Assembly (NCBI RefSeq): GCF_014191255.1
Contig: NZ_JACHWH010000016.1
Coordinates: 1 to 64,000 of the forward strand
Direction: 5' to 3'
DNA length: 64,000 bases
From: Amycolatopsis bartoniae
GTDB lineage: Bacteria > Actinomycetota > Actinomycetes > Mycobacteriales > Pseudonocardiaceae
Shown: positions 53,192 through 61,819 of the stretch, in pieces
Position numbering within the stretch: position 1 is the first letter of the stretch
Layout of the letters: each line of letters starts with the position of its first letter
Translations under genes and position numbers: made by a program
The notes under the pieces: generated by a model
The model's database searches: none
What the model was told of the DNA's origin: nothing
What the model saw: the letters and a program-made list of their open reading frames with translations, nothing else

Positions 53192-54955
53192 TTACACCAG
53201 ATCCAGCACGACCAGGCGCCGGTAGAGCGTCGCCCTCGAGATCCCGAGATCGGCCGCGGCGGCCTTCTTGTTGCCGTTCGCGGCCTGCAGTGCCGCGATG
53301 ACCGCGTCCCGCTCGACCTGTTCCAGCCTCGTCAGCGCCCTTTTGTGCCTCGGCGTTCTGAACTGCAAAGGCAGGTCAGCGACCCGGATCCGAGCGCCGT
53401 CACCGGCCCGGCGGGCCGCGTTGACGATGCGCTCGAGTTGACGGATGTTTCCGGGCCAGTCGAATGAGGACAGCGTTCGCTTGACCGCGTCATCGACACG
53501 AAGGCCGGCGGATCCCGTGGTGCCGGCAATGGTCGCGACAAGTTCCGGGATGTCCTCGGGCCGGTCGCGTAGCGGAGGCACCTCGAGCACATGAGGAAAG
53601 CGTGCGGCCAGCGATGCGGGCGCGGTGGGACGACGTGCGTCGATGGCGAACGTCCCGATGATCCACGCCTGATCGCCGAGACCGTCCATCCAGGAACAAA
53701 GCGCCGCGAGCGCGGGCTCGTCGGCTTTGTCCAGGTGTGTCAGTACCAGTGGCGCAGCGCTGTTCGCGGCTCGTGCGGCGATTTCGGCGAGCCAGGAGCT
53801 TGGCGATCGGCTGACGACCCCGCTGAGGTCAACAGCCGATTCCACGGTGCCGCTCGCGACCGCCGAGAGCCGTTGCGCACAGGTGAGCTTCCCCGTGCCC
53901 GGCTCGCCGATGAGCAGCGTGTGCTGCCTGGTCTCCCACGCGTGGGCGGCTTCCCGCACAAACCGTCGCCACACCGCGCTCTTCCCCGGCAACGTCTCCG
54001 ACAGCCGCGAGTCCGCGGGCCGGCGAGTACGCCGGGACGACTCGGCCTCGGCCGTGCGCAGCTGCACAACCGCGCCCGCCAGACTGTCCGCGGTCTCGAT
54101 CTTCTGGATCGTGGCGTAGACCGGCAGATCACCCTCGCGGAGGACGACCTTCCGCCGGCCGTCCGCCAGCGCACGTTCGATCTTCTCCTGCAGCAACTGC
54201 CGATCGACACCGACCAGGAGGTCGGTCGCCAGCGGATTGGCGATCAGCAGGCGATCGTTCACGGCGATGATCGGACGACGGTAACCGCGCCGATCCGCTC
54301 GGAGATAGCCGTCGAGCAGTGCCCGATCGGCTGCGGCATAGCCCGAGAGCAGGCGTGTCCCGATCTCACTGGCCGCACGGATGGCGAGCGGCATCATGAG
54401 TTCGGAGGCATCCTTCGTCGCGGACACGAAGTCGATCGCTCCCTCCAGCGTCCCGGAGACGGGGTGGATGATCGGCGCTCCGAACGCGGAGAGATCGCGG
54501 TAGACCTCGGAGAAGTGCTCCGCGCCCCGGACGGCGACGGGGTGTTGTTCCTCGAGGACCGTGCCCAGCGCCGTGGTCCCGGCGAGTTGCTCACCGCAGT
54601 CGTAGCCGGGTGCCGCGGCCACGCTGTCGAGCGCGACGAGCAGGCGCCGGGCACTCGCCCATCGCCCCACCAGCTGGCCCTGGGCATCGGTCACGAGCAC
54701 CGCGACGGCGTCGGTATGCATCTCGGCGAATATCGGTTCGACCACGCCGCGTACCGCACGAAGGAACGCACTGTCCGGATCCACCTGACCACGGTGAGGA
54801 AGCTCGATCGGGCCCGCGGGGTTGACGCCGGCGGCCTTGCACCGCGTCCACGAGCGCAGGATCGTGTCCCGAACGCTACCGTCCGCGCCCTCGCCGGCCA
54901 GGAATCGCCGACGAGCCAGCTCGATGGTTCGCTGCTGGGTAGCCACTCTCGCCAT
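53192..54955 (-). CDS. AcoR-like regulator: GAF, degenerate AAA+, Fis-type HTH
   Basis: 587 residues. N-terminal GAF-like sensor at about 75-205 with the AcoR-type core GYDCGEQLAGTTALGTVLEE; AAA+ domain about 320-520; Fis-type HTH at the end (AALQAANGNKKAAAADLGISRATLYRRL). Walker A is intact (GEPGTGKLT, 350-358), but the usual GAFTGA loop for contacting sigma-54 is missing and Walker B reads LTHLDKAD instead of LDEI. Actinomycetes generally lack sigma-54, and such shortened relatives act with other sigma factors. It lies just upstream of the operon, same strand, and probably activates it on binding a substrate or CoA intermediate. Confidence 0.88.
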   Translation of the reverse strand: MARVATQQRTIELARRRFLAGEGADGSVRDTILRSWTRCKAAGVNPAGPIELPHRGQVDPDSAFLRAVRGVVEPIFAEMHTDAVAVLVTDAQGQLVGRWASARRLLVALDSVAAAPGYDCGEQLAGTTALGTVLEEQHPVAVRGAEHFSEVYRDLSAFGAPIIHPVSGTLEGAIDFVSATKDASELMMPLAIRAASEIGTRLLSGYAAADRALLDGYLRADRRGYRRPIIAVNDRLLIANPLATDLLVGVDRQLLQEKIERALADGRRKVVLREGDLPVYATIQKIETADSLAGAVVQLRTAEAESSRRTRRPADSRLSETLPGKSAVWRRFVREAAHAWETRQHTLLIGEPGTGKLTCAQRLSAVASGTVESAVDLSGVVSRSPSSWLAEIAARAANSAAPLVLTHLDKADEPALAALCSWMDGLGDQAWIIGTFAIDARRPTAPASLAARFPHVLEVPPLRDRPEDIPELVATIAGTTGSAGLRVDDAVKRTLSSFDWPGNIRQLERIVNAARRAGDGARIRVADLPLQFRTPRHKRALTRLEQVERDAVIAALQAANGNKKAAAADLGISRATLYRRLVVLDLV

Positions 54956-55072
54956 AGATACCCCCCGCAGACCCTCGTTGGCCTGTCTCAGGTCTCGAAC
55001 TCCACCGTCGTGTGACGACTGTCGGATGCTAACCGGCAGCAGCCACTCTCGACCACACGAGCACCGGCAGGA

Positions 55073-55969
55073 TCAGAGGCGGGGCTTCGGTTCGCCGCTC
55101 GTCGTCCATTTGTCGTCGACCACGGAGAACTGCTGGATGACCGGCGCCATCGCCGCCTTGTTCTCCGCCGTCGCCGGGCCCATCCCGCCTGAGGCGACCA
55201 AGCCGCCATCGACGATCAGGTTCTGGCCGGTCACCCAGGACGCCTGGGGCGACACCAGGAAGAGCGCGGCGTTGGCGATGTCGTCCGGCTCACCCAGCCT
55301 CGGCACCAGCGTGCCGAGCTCCGAGACCCGGCGGCTCTCCGTGCCGGGTTCACCGTAGAACACCATCCCGGCTTCGGTGCCCACCGCGCCGGGAGTGACC
55401 GAGTTGACCCGGACCCCGATCTCGGCCAGTTCGTTGGCGAGGATGACCGTCATCCGCAGAATTGCGGCTTTCGCACAGCAGTAGGACAGGAGGAAGCTCA
55501 GATTGCCGGGATAACCCGCACCCAGAATGCCGGTCGTCGATCCGACGAATACGATCGCGCCACCACCACGCTTGCGCATGTGCGGAATCACGTGTTTGGT
55601 GACCAAATACTGTAGCGTGAGAACGTTGTCCTGCGAGAACTTCCAGTCCTCGAGCGACATGTCCTCGATCGTGCCGATCCGGAATCGGGCCGCGCTGTTG
55701 TAGAGGATGTCGATACCGCCATAGGTCTCGGCAGCGAATTCGGCGAGGCGATGCGCGTTCTCCTCGACCGTGAGATCGAGCGGGTAGAGCGCCTCCATCT
55801 CGCCACCGGCCGCACGGACCAGTTCGACGGTTTCGGCGGCTGTTTCCTCGTTGATATCGCAACCGATGATCTTGGCGCCCTCGGCAGCGTACCGGAGTGC
55901 GACATTCCGGGCGATACCCCTTCCGGTTCCCGTGACGACGGCAACCTTTCCTTCGAGCTGACCCGGCAT
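55073..55969 (-). CDS. Short-chain dehydrogenase/reductase
   Basis: 298 residues, classical SDR. Cofactor motif VAVVTGTGRGIARNVALR, then DLTVEENAHRLAEF, NSAARF at the NNAG position, Ser in FVGSTTGILG and YCCAK as YxxxK. Probably oxidises a secondary alcohol to a ketone. ATG 55969 has GGTGAGG just before it. Divergent from the acyl-CoA dehydrogenase gene at 56116, with the TGTCTC-N6-GGACA motif between them. The C-terminal tail of about 35 residues after VDGGLVASGG is longer than usual. Confidence 0.9.
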   Translation of the reverse strand: MPGQLEGKVAVVTGTGRGIARNVALRYAAEGAKIIGCDINEETAAETVELVRAAGGEMEALYPLDLTVEENAHRLAEFAAETYGGIDILYNSAARFRIGTIEDMSLEDWKFSQDNVLTLQYLVTKHVIPHMRKRGGGAIVFVGSTTGILGAGYPGNLSFLLSYCCAKAAILRMTVILANELAEIGVRVNSVTPGAVGTEAGMVFYGEPGTESRRVSELGTLVPRLGEPDDIANAALFLVSPQASWVTGQNLIVDGGLVASGGMGPATAENKAAMAPVIQQFSVVDDKWTTSGEPKPRL

Positions 55970-56047
55970 ACGCCTCACCTTCCTGCATACCTTGTGCGAC
56001 TTTCTCGACCGTTGTGAGGATGATAGGTGCGACCCGGAAGCACCGTG

Positions 56048-56064
56048 TGTCTCAAACTTGGACA
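56048..56064. promoter_or_regulatory. TGTCTC-N6-GGACA motif between SDR and acyl-CoA dehydrogenase
   Basis: TGTCTCAAACTTGGACA, 78 bp from the SDR start and 52 bp from the dehydrogenase start. Eleven fixed positions match the site at 53120-53136. It is placed to control either or both divergent genes, and so ties them to the operon regulated by the AcoR-like protein. Confidence 0.6.
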
Positions 56065-56115
56065 GAATGGGCGTGATCGACATTCGCGCGGAGAACGGCC
56101 GCTAACATCGGCACT

Positions 56116-57261
56116 GTGCCAGCGAAGAGACTTCTGCCGACCCCCGAAGCCGGCGCGATCGTGGAGGAGGCCCGCCGTTTCGCTCAGGAGGAGCTGACGC
56201 CGCGAGCCGCCAAGGAATCCGAGTCCGATTCGCTGCGGGATGTGTTCGGACGGCTGGGCGAGCTCGGCTACCTGGGCATGCCCTACCCCAAGGCGGCCGG
56301 TGGGTCGGGTCAGCCCTACGAGGTCTACCTGCAGGCACTCGAGGAGATAGGCGGCGCCTGGGCCGCCGTCGGCCTCGGACTCAGCGTCCACATCGCATCG
56401 TGCTATCCGCTCGCCACCCTGGGGACGCGCGCCCAGTGCGAACGCTGGCTCGGCGGGATGCTGGCGGGCGGGCAGCTCGGTGGTTACTGCCTCTCCGAGA
56501 AGCACGCCGGCTCCGACCCGGCGGCGATGCAGTCGCAGGCCCGGCGCACGCCGGAGGGGTTCGAGCTCACCGGCAGCAAGTCCTGGGTGACCCACGCCGG
56601 CGACGCGGACTTCTACACCGTGTTCGCCCGGACCTCGGAGGATCGCTCACACGGCATCTCCTGCTTCCTGGTCGCCGCCGACTCGCCGGGCCTCTCCGTG
56701 CGGCGGCCGGATCGCAAGATGGGCCTGGCCGGGTCGGCTACCGCCACGGTCGACTTCGACGGCATCCGCGTCGAGGCCGAGCGGCTGGTCGGCGGAGCCG
56801 GCCGGGGGCTGGGAATCGCACTCGAGGCACTGGACAGCGGGCGGCTGGGAATCGCCGCCGTCGCCGTCGGACTGGCCCAGGCGGCACTCGATCACTCGGT
56901 GGTATACGCAACGGAACGTGAGACCTTCGGCAAGCCGATCATCGAACATCAGGGCCTCGGCTTTCTGCTCGCGGACATGGCCGCGGCCGTGGCCGGCGCG
57001 CGTGGAGCTTTGCTCGATGCGGCCCGGCGCCGCGATCGAGGCCTCCCGTTCTCGCAACAGGCGTCGATCGCGAAGCTGCTCGCCACCGACGCCGCCATGA
57101 AGGTGACGACTGACGCGGTCCAGGTCCACGGGGCCTGTGGCTACACCAAGGACTTCCCGGTCGAGCGCCAGATGCGGGACGCCAAGGCGCTGCAAATCCT
57201 CGAGGGCACCAACCAGATCCAGCGCATGGTGATCGCGCGCCATCTCGGCCGCGCCAACTGA
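56116..57261 (+). CDS. Acyl-CoA dehydrogenase
   Basis: 381 residues, ordinary short/medium-chain ACAD. GYCLSEKHAGSDPAAMQSQARR, LTGSKSWVTHAGDADFYTVFAR, RETFGKPIIEHQGLGFLLADM and the C-terminal VHGACGYTKDFPVERQMRDAKALQILEGTNQIQ with the catalytic Glu region are all here in the expected order. GTG start at 56116. It is probably the homotetrameric partner to the heteromeric pair at 49052-51324 and acts on a shorter intermediate of the same pathway. Confidence 0.92.
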   Translation: MPAKRLLPTPEAGAIVEEARRFAQEELTPRAAKESESDSLRDVFGRLGELGYLGMPYPKAAGGSGQPYEVYLQALEEIGGAWAAVGLGLSVHIASCYPLATLGTRAQCERWLGGMLAGGQLGGYCLSEKHAGSDPAAMQSQARRTPEGFELTGSKSWVTHAGDADFYTVFARTSEDRSHGISCFLVAADSPGLSVRRPDRKMGLAGSATATVDFDGIRVEAERLVGGAGRGLGIALEALDSGRLGIAAVAVGLAQAALDHSVVYATERETFGKPIIEHQGLGFLLADMAAAVAGARGALLDAARRRDRGLPFSQQASIAKLLATDAAMKVTTDAVQVHGACGYTKDFPVERQMRDAKALQILEGTNQIQRMVIARHLGRAN

Positions 57262-57265
57262 ACAC

Positions 57266-57301
57266 CACTGGCGTGGCACTCGTGTCCATTCGTCGCCAGT
57301 G
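57266..57301. terminator. Inverted repeat between convergent genes
   Basis: CACTGGCG (57266-57273) and CGCCAGTG (57294-57301), a perfect 8-bp stem with a 20-base loop, 4 bp after the dehydrogenase stop and before the tail of the convergent aldo/keto reductase gene. It could end both transcripts. Confidence 0.45.
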
Positions 57302-57351
57302 AGGCGACCGAGTACTTCGATCCGCGAGGCGTTCACGGACGACGACCAGGG

Positions 57352-58356
57352 CTAGCCTTCGCCGCCGAGATCCGGCATGTGCTGTTCGGGGTAGCGGGTG
57401 CCCTTGGCGGCCCCCTTCGGGATGAGCTCGTCGATGCGGACCAGGTCCTCACGGTCGAGCGTGACGGCCGTGCTGGCGACCATGGTCTCGATCTGCCCAG
57501 GTCGCCGCGACCCGACGATCGGGACGATGTCGTCGCCCTGGGCGGCGACCCAGGCGATGGCCACCTGGGCAAGCGTGGCGTGCTTCGCCTCGGCGATCTC
57601 CGCCAGGCCGGAGACCAGCGCAGCGTTGTGCTCGCGGTTGCCGGGCTGGAATCGCGGCATCATCGGCAAGGCACCGCCGGTCGCGCCGCTGCCACCGATG
57701 AGGCCCTTGGCCAGGACTCCGTACGCGGTGATGCCGATGCCGAGCTCGCGGCAGACAGGGAGGACGTCGTCCTCGATGTCCCGGCTGAACAGCGAGTACT
57801 CGATCTGCAGGTCACTGATCGGCGCGACGGCCGCGGCACGGCGAATGGTGTCGGAGTCGACCTCGCTCAGACCGATGTGCCGGACGTATCCCTGCTCGAC
57901 CAGCTCGGCGATCGCACCGATCGTATCCTCGATCGGCACCCGGGGGTCGAGCCGGGCGGGACGGTAGATGTCGACGTGATCCGTGCCCAGGCGCTGCAGC
58001 GAGTACGTGAGGAAGTTTCGCACCGCAGCAGGGCGGGCGTCCTTCACCCCGGCCGGCATTCCGGCCGGGGTGAGCAGCTCGCCGAACTTCACCGAGAGCA
58101 CGGCATCGTCACGGCTGCGCTCGCGCAGGGCACGCCCGACGAGGAGCTCGTTGTGGCCGGCGGCGTAGAAGTCCCCGGTGTCGAGCAGCGTCCCGCCGGC
58201 ATCGAGGTAGGCATGGATGGTGCGGACACTCTCGTCGTCATCAGTGTGCCCGTAGGCGCCCGACATGCCCATGCAGCCCAGACCAGGCGAGGAGACGGCC
58301 GGGCCGCTGTGGCCGAGGCGGCGGGTGTGGAGCGTCGCGGAAGGTGAATCGGTCAT
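57352..58356 (-). CDS. Aldo/keto reductase
   Basis: NADPH-dependent (beta/alpha)8 reductase of 334 residues. Family features: SSPGLGCMGMSGAYGHTDDDES, Asp and Tyr in LLDTGDFYAAGHNE, Lys in LSVKFGE, IEYSLFSRDIEDDVLPVCRELGIGITAYGVLAKGLI and IVPIVGSRRPGQIE near the end. Where most relatives have a catalytic His after DYYQ-HR, this one has VDIYRPARLDP, so His is replaced, as in a minority of the family. Divergent from an XRE regulator with a palindrome in between, so probably controlled by it. Confidence 0.88.
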   Translation of the reverse strand: MTDSPSATLHTRRLGHSGPAVSSPGLGCMGMSGAYGHTDDDESVRTIHAYLDAGGTLLDTGDFYAAGHNELLVGRALRERSRDDAVLSVKFGELLTPAGMPAGVKDARPAAVRNFLTYSLQRLGTDHVDIYRPARLDPRVPIEDTIGAIAELVEQGYVRHIGLSEVDSDTIRRAAAVAPISDLQIEYSLFSRDIEDDVLPVCRELGIGITAYGVLAKGLIGGSGATGGALPMMPRFQPGNREHNAALVSGLAEIAEAKHATLAQVAIAWVAAQGDDIVPIVGSRRPGQIETMVASTAVTLDREDLVRIDELIPKGAAKGTRYPEQHMPDLGGEG

Positions 58357-58403
58357 GCCATCAGCCTCTTCGGCTGCGCGTACGCCGACCAGGCCCGGCG
58401 TAT

Positions 58404-58424
58404 CCAGGGAGAGGCCCTCCCTGG
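58404..58424. promoter_or_regulatory. Perfect palindrome between aldo/keto reductase and XRE genes
   Basis: CCAGGGAG-AGGCC-CTCCCTGG, a perfect 8-bp inverted repeat with a 5-bp centre, 48 bp from the reductase start and 33 bp from the regulator start. It is the expected place for the XRE protein to control both genes. Confidence 0.55.
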
Positions 58425-58456
58425 CTGTCCAGCCTGACGCAAGCGATAGTGGAGGA

Positions 58457-59302
58457 ATGATCGACCGGCACGGGCTCGCGGACTTCCTCCGTCGCAGGCG
58501 GGAACGGCTGCGACCGGCCGACGTCGGCCTGCCCGCCGGTGCTCGCCGTCGGACACCGGGTCTGCGGCGTGAAGAGGTCGCGCAGCTGGCCGGCATCTCC
58601 ACGGACCACTACGCCCGGCTCGAGCAGGAGCGCGGGTCGGCCCCGTCGGAATCCGTCGTGGCCGCTCTGGCCCGTGCGCTGCGATGTGATCTGGACGAAC
58701 GGGACCACCTGCTCCACCTCGCCGGATATTCGGCACCTGCCCGCCGAGCCGGACGGCACGTACGACCAGGGCTCATCGCCCTCGCGAGCCGCCTCGACGA
58801 TGTGCCCGTCTGCATCTACACCGACCTCGGCGAGATCGTGTGGAAAAACGCCCTGCTCACTGCTTTGCTCGGCTACGGGGAGACCGCGCCGGGCCGCGAC
58901 AGCAACATGATCTGGCGCATGTTCACCGACCCGGCGGGACGCGCCAACGTCCCCGAAGAAGACTGGGCGCGGCTGGCCGCCGTACATGTCGCCGACCTGC
59001 GCGCCACCTACTCCCGACGCGGCGGTGACGCGGACGTCACTGCCCTGGTGAACGATCTGCGCGAGGCCAGCGCCGAGTTCCGGGAGTTGTGGCATCGGCA
59101 CGAGGTCGGCGTCCGCCGCTCCGACCTCAAGCGCGTCGTTCACCCCGAGGTGGGGACGATCGAGCTGCACTGCGAGGTCATGCTCACCCCCGACGCCGAC
59201 CTCAACCTCCTCGCCTTCTTCCCCCTCGAAGGCACCGACGCCGCCGAGAAGCTCGAACTGTTGCGCGTCATCGGCACCCAGGACTTCCAGACGACCCCGT
59301 AG
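58457..59302 (+). CDS. XRE-family regulator with MmyB-like domain
   Basis: 281 residues. HTH with RRRTPGLRREEVAQLAGISTDHYARLEQERG and an MmyB-like C-terminal domain (CIYTDLGEIVWKNALLTALLG, WHRHEVGVRRSDLKRVVHPEVG). Same architecture as the regulator at 39138, but clearly a different protein. The ATG follows GGAGG by only one base, too close for a normal site, while GATAGT lies eight bases upstream, so a leaderless mRNA is plausible. It probably controls the divergent aldo/keto reductase. Confidence 0.9.
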   Translation: MIDRHGLADFLRRRRERLRPADVGLPAGARRRTPGLRREEVAQLAGISTDHYARLEQERGSAPSESVVAALARALRCDLDERDHLLHLAGYSAPARRAGRHVRPGLIALASRLDDVPVCIYTDLGEIVWKNALLTALLGYGETAPGRDSNMIWRMFTDPAGRANVPEEDWARLAAVHVADLRATYSRRGGDADVTALVNDLREASAEFRELWHRHEVGVRRSDLKRVVHPEVGTIELHCEVMLTPDADLNLLAFFPLEGTDAAEKLELLRVIGTQDFQTTP

Positions 59303-59364
59303 CCCGGGGAACACAAGCCGCCCACCACCACTCCGTGAAAAGGCGCATCAGAAAAGGCCTCCGT

Positions 59365-60174
59365 ATGCCCGACATCGCTATCGCCTGCTCGATCGACAAC
59401 CGTCCCTGGTCCGGTGAGCAGCTCGCCATGGTGGAGTACGACCGCCATCGCCATGTGCTTCACGAAATGAAGAGGCTCGGGGCCACCATCGAACACGCCG
59501 GTGGCCCGCTCACCCACGAAGAAATCGACTTCCTGAACGCCGCCGACGCCCGCACAGCCTGCATCACCGCACGTCAGTCGTACGGGGTCGACGGCATCAC
59601 ACATCTTTACCGGGACCTGTTGCAGGCGTCCGACCGGATGTGGAAGGCAGTGAACGCGGGGACCGGGAAGAACGCTCCCATGCAGTTCGCCACCGCCGAT
59701 GTCACAGTGACAGGGCTGACCATCGAGGAACTCCATGGCGCGCTGGGTCCGGCCAGCCTGAGCCGCGACTACGCCCTGCTCAACCCAGACCACTACTTCA
59801 TCGAAGAAGACGGCGACGGCATGCACGCGATGGAGACTTTCGGCATGTACGGCGCCCCGACCGAGATGCACCTCATCGCGGACCCGGCCATCCCGGTTCC
59901 CGTCGAGCCGGCAGCTGGATATCTGATCCTCACGGCCGGCTCGACGAGCCTGGCCGGCGACGGCACCGAAATCAATGTTTTGGCATTCCACCAGTACAAG
60001 CCGCTGGAGAACGGTTTCACCGTCAAACTCGGCTCGCTCTATCCGGCGATGACACCGCCACCGATCGTCGAGGGACACAAGGTGCACATGGCCATCGAAT
60101 TCTGGTCGATGTGCGAACTCGCGGCGGGTGTCGACGCCGGGCTACGGCCGGCCTCCTGCTCCGCGTCCGCGTAA
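59365..60174 (+). CDS. Unrecognised soluble protein
   Basis: 269 residues, no signal peptide or membrane segment, even hydrophobicity. I do not recognise the family. Visible features: an acidic N-terminal half rich in His and Asp (EYDRHRHVLHEMKRLG), then GMYGAPTEMHLIADPAIPVP and YLILTAGSTSLAGDGTEINVLAFHQYKP, and several conserved-looking Trp and Met residues at the end. Codon use is that of a real gene (high GC3), and it follows the XRE gene by 62 bp on the same strand. The ATG at 59365 is the first good start; the frame is open further upstream inside the XRE gene. Confidence 0.7.
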   Translation: MPDIAIACSIDNRPWSGEQLAMVEYDRHRHVLHEMKRLGATIEHAGGPLTHEEIDFLNAADARTACITARQSYGVDGITHLYRDLLQASDRMWKAVNAGTGKNAPMQFATADVTVTGLTIEELHGALGPASLSRDYALLNPDHYFIEEDGDGMHAMETFGMYGAPTEMHLIADPAIPVPVEPAAGYLILTAGSTSLAGDGTEINVLAFHQYKPLENGFTVKLGSLYPAMTPPPIVEGHKVHMAIEFWSMCELAAGVDAGLRPASCSASA

Positions 60175-60988
60175 CGTGCGGGCGGGAGAACAGGCTGTCG
60201 AGCTGCCGCTCGATGTGCTCCGGCAAGCGCTGCCCGAGCTGCGGGAGGCCAGCACACGTGCCGCTGAGTAACGAGCAGTCGAGCGCCCTGTTCCTGCCGG
60301 TGCGGCGATCGCGTTCAGGGCAAGTCGCACGGTCAGGCCGTTCATCAACAGGGTCGAGGCAGCCGGGAACTCCGCGCCCGCCGGGGCGGGCATCACCGGC
60401 TCAGCCGGCACAAGCGTTCGACGATCTGCGCGCGCTCTCCACGACAATCCTTTCGGGACCGGCAGCGCTGATACCCGCGACCACCCTCGCCGATGGACCG
60501 GCTCACCGGCCAGCCGACCGACCTGCGACCACGAGGCTTCACCCTGATCGGGCACCACGCGCAGGCACAGACCGGTGAGCTCACCGAAGCGGGCGCCACA
60601 GCGGGGATTCCGCCCACAGTGGTCGACGACCCCGGCTGCGACGCTGAAAGGACCGTCGGAGCGAGGAAACGGCCCGAAAGTGCACACCTTCCCGTTCGGC
60701 GGCGCGATCAACATCATCAGGGTGGAACCCGCCGCGGACCGAGGGTGTGATGGACATTCGACCGTGCAACCGCGGACAACGAAGGAAAACTCACCCCATG
60801 ACCGGACCGGACGACGTGGCCGACCCCGAGCAGCGAGCGGCCGAACTGTGGGCCAGTACCCCACCAGGACGGCCTGGTGCAGACGGGGTCCACTCGGTGA
60901 ACCGGCGATGCGCCGTCGGGACCGTGACCGCGTGAAAAACAATCGCCGTGTGGAAACCCTGGCATCGGGATCGCAACCGGTAATGTCA
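60175..60988. other. About 0.8 kb without a supportable gene
   Basis: All six frames were considered. A long minus-strand frame (60142-61026) is open for 294 codons, but its third positions are not GC-rich and the sequence has no family features. Short plus-strand frames around 60500-60900 are equally unconvincing. No repeats, tRNA or insertion-sequence ends are visible. It may be decayed DNA or a long untranslated region. Confidence 0.5.
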
Positions 60989-61017
60989 TTGCCCTGAACG
61001 GTGATCATCTCTAGTCT
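60989..61017 (+). promoter_or_regulatory. Candidate promoter of the methyltransferase gene
   Basis: TTGCCC (60989-60994) and TAGTCT (61012-61017) are 17 bp apart. The methyltransferase ATG at 61025 is seven bases after the -10, again suggesting a leaderless message. No ribosome-binding site is seen before the ATG. Confidence 0.5.
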
Positions 61018-61024
61018 CCGCGGC

Positions 61025-61819
61025 ATGAGCGACCTGTTCGACGCAGCCGCAATGTACGACGAGGACTACTTGCATTTCTTCGCTGCTCCCGGGGGCGCGA
61101 CCGAGTTCCCTGGGCAAGGACCGACAGTTCCCGCCGCTGCGTTCTCGGGAGAGACGGCTGTGGAGTTGGCGTGGCGGTTGCTGGATCTGCGACCGAACAT
61201 GAGGGTGCTGGACCTCGCCTGCGGACACGGCGACCTGGCCCATCGCCTGGCCGCGCGCGGCTGCCGGGTCACAGGTCTTGACTCCTCGGAGGTCTTCCTC
61301 GACCGGGCCCGCGCCGACGCGGCTGCCGCCGGCGTCAGCGTCGAGTACGTGGCCGGCGACATGCGCCAGATTCCGTGGACAGCGCAGTTCGACCGGGTGA
61401 TCAACTGGTCCACGGCGTTCGGGTATTTCGACGACCCCACCAACCACGCCGTCCTGCGCGGCATCGTCGAAGCTCTACGCCCAGGCGGTCGGCTGGCGAT
61501 GGACTTGGACAACCTCACCTCGTTTCTCGCCTCGTACGCGCCGTCGCGGGTAGTCGCAGCGCGAGACGACGGTGACATGCTCGTCGACCGCTACCGCCTG
61601 AACGCCTTGACCGGCCGGCTCGAGGCAGAACGAACGGTCCTCCGCGGCGGACGAGCCCGCCGGACGTACTTCGTCAAACGGTTGTTCGGCTTCCCCGAGC
61701 TACGCGACTGGTTGCTCACCGCGGGATTCACCACAGTGGCCGGACACGGCGAGGACGGACAGCCGCTGACGGCCGATCACCGACGGATGATCGTCGTGGC
61801 CGGAAAGCCGGCATTCTGA
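61025..61819 (+). CDS. SAM-dependent methyltransferase
   Basis: 264 residues, class I Rossmann-type. Motif I VLDLACGHGDLAHRLAARG, acidic loop VTGLDSSEVFLDRARAD, then VEYVAGDMRQIPW, FDRVINWSTAFGYFDD and EALRPGGRLAMDLDN. Substrate unknown; the type is that of small-molecule methyltransferases. ATG 61025 was chosen over the in-frame ATG at 61001, which overlaps the presumed promoter. Its stop TGA is directly followed by the stop of the convergent TetR gene. Confidence 0.88.
   Translation: MSDLFDAAAMYDEDYLHFFAAPGGATEFPGQGPTVPAAAFSGETAVELAWRLLDLRPNMRVLDLACGHGDLAHRLAARGCRVTGLDSSEVFLDRARADAAAAGVSVEYVAGDMRQIPWTAQFDRVINWSTAFGYFDDPTNHAVLRGIVEALRPGGRLAMDLDNLTSFLASYAPSRVVAARDDGDMLVDRYRLNALTGRLEAERTVLRGGRARRTYFVKRLFGFPELRDWLLTAGFTTVAGHGEDGQPLTADHRRMIVVAGKPAF

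Noticed and set aside
60880-60920. tRNA-like GGTTCACC sequence
   Set aside because: No acceptor or anticodon arms can be formed around it.
60142-61026. Minus-strand frame of 294 codons
   Set aside because: Third-position base use is not that of a gene here, and nothing in it resembles a protein family.
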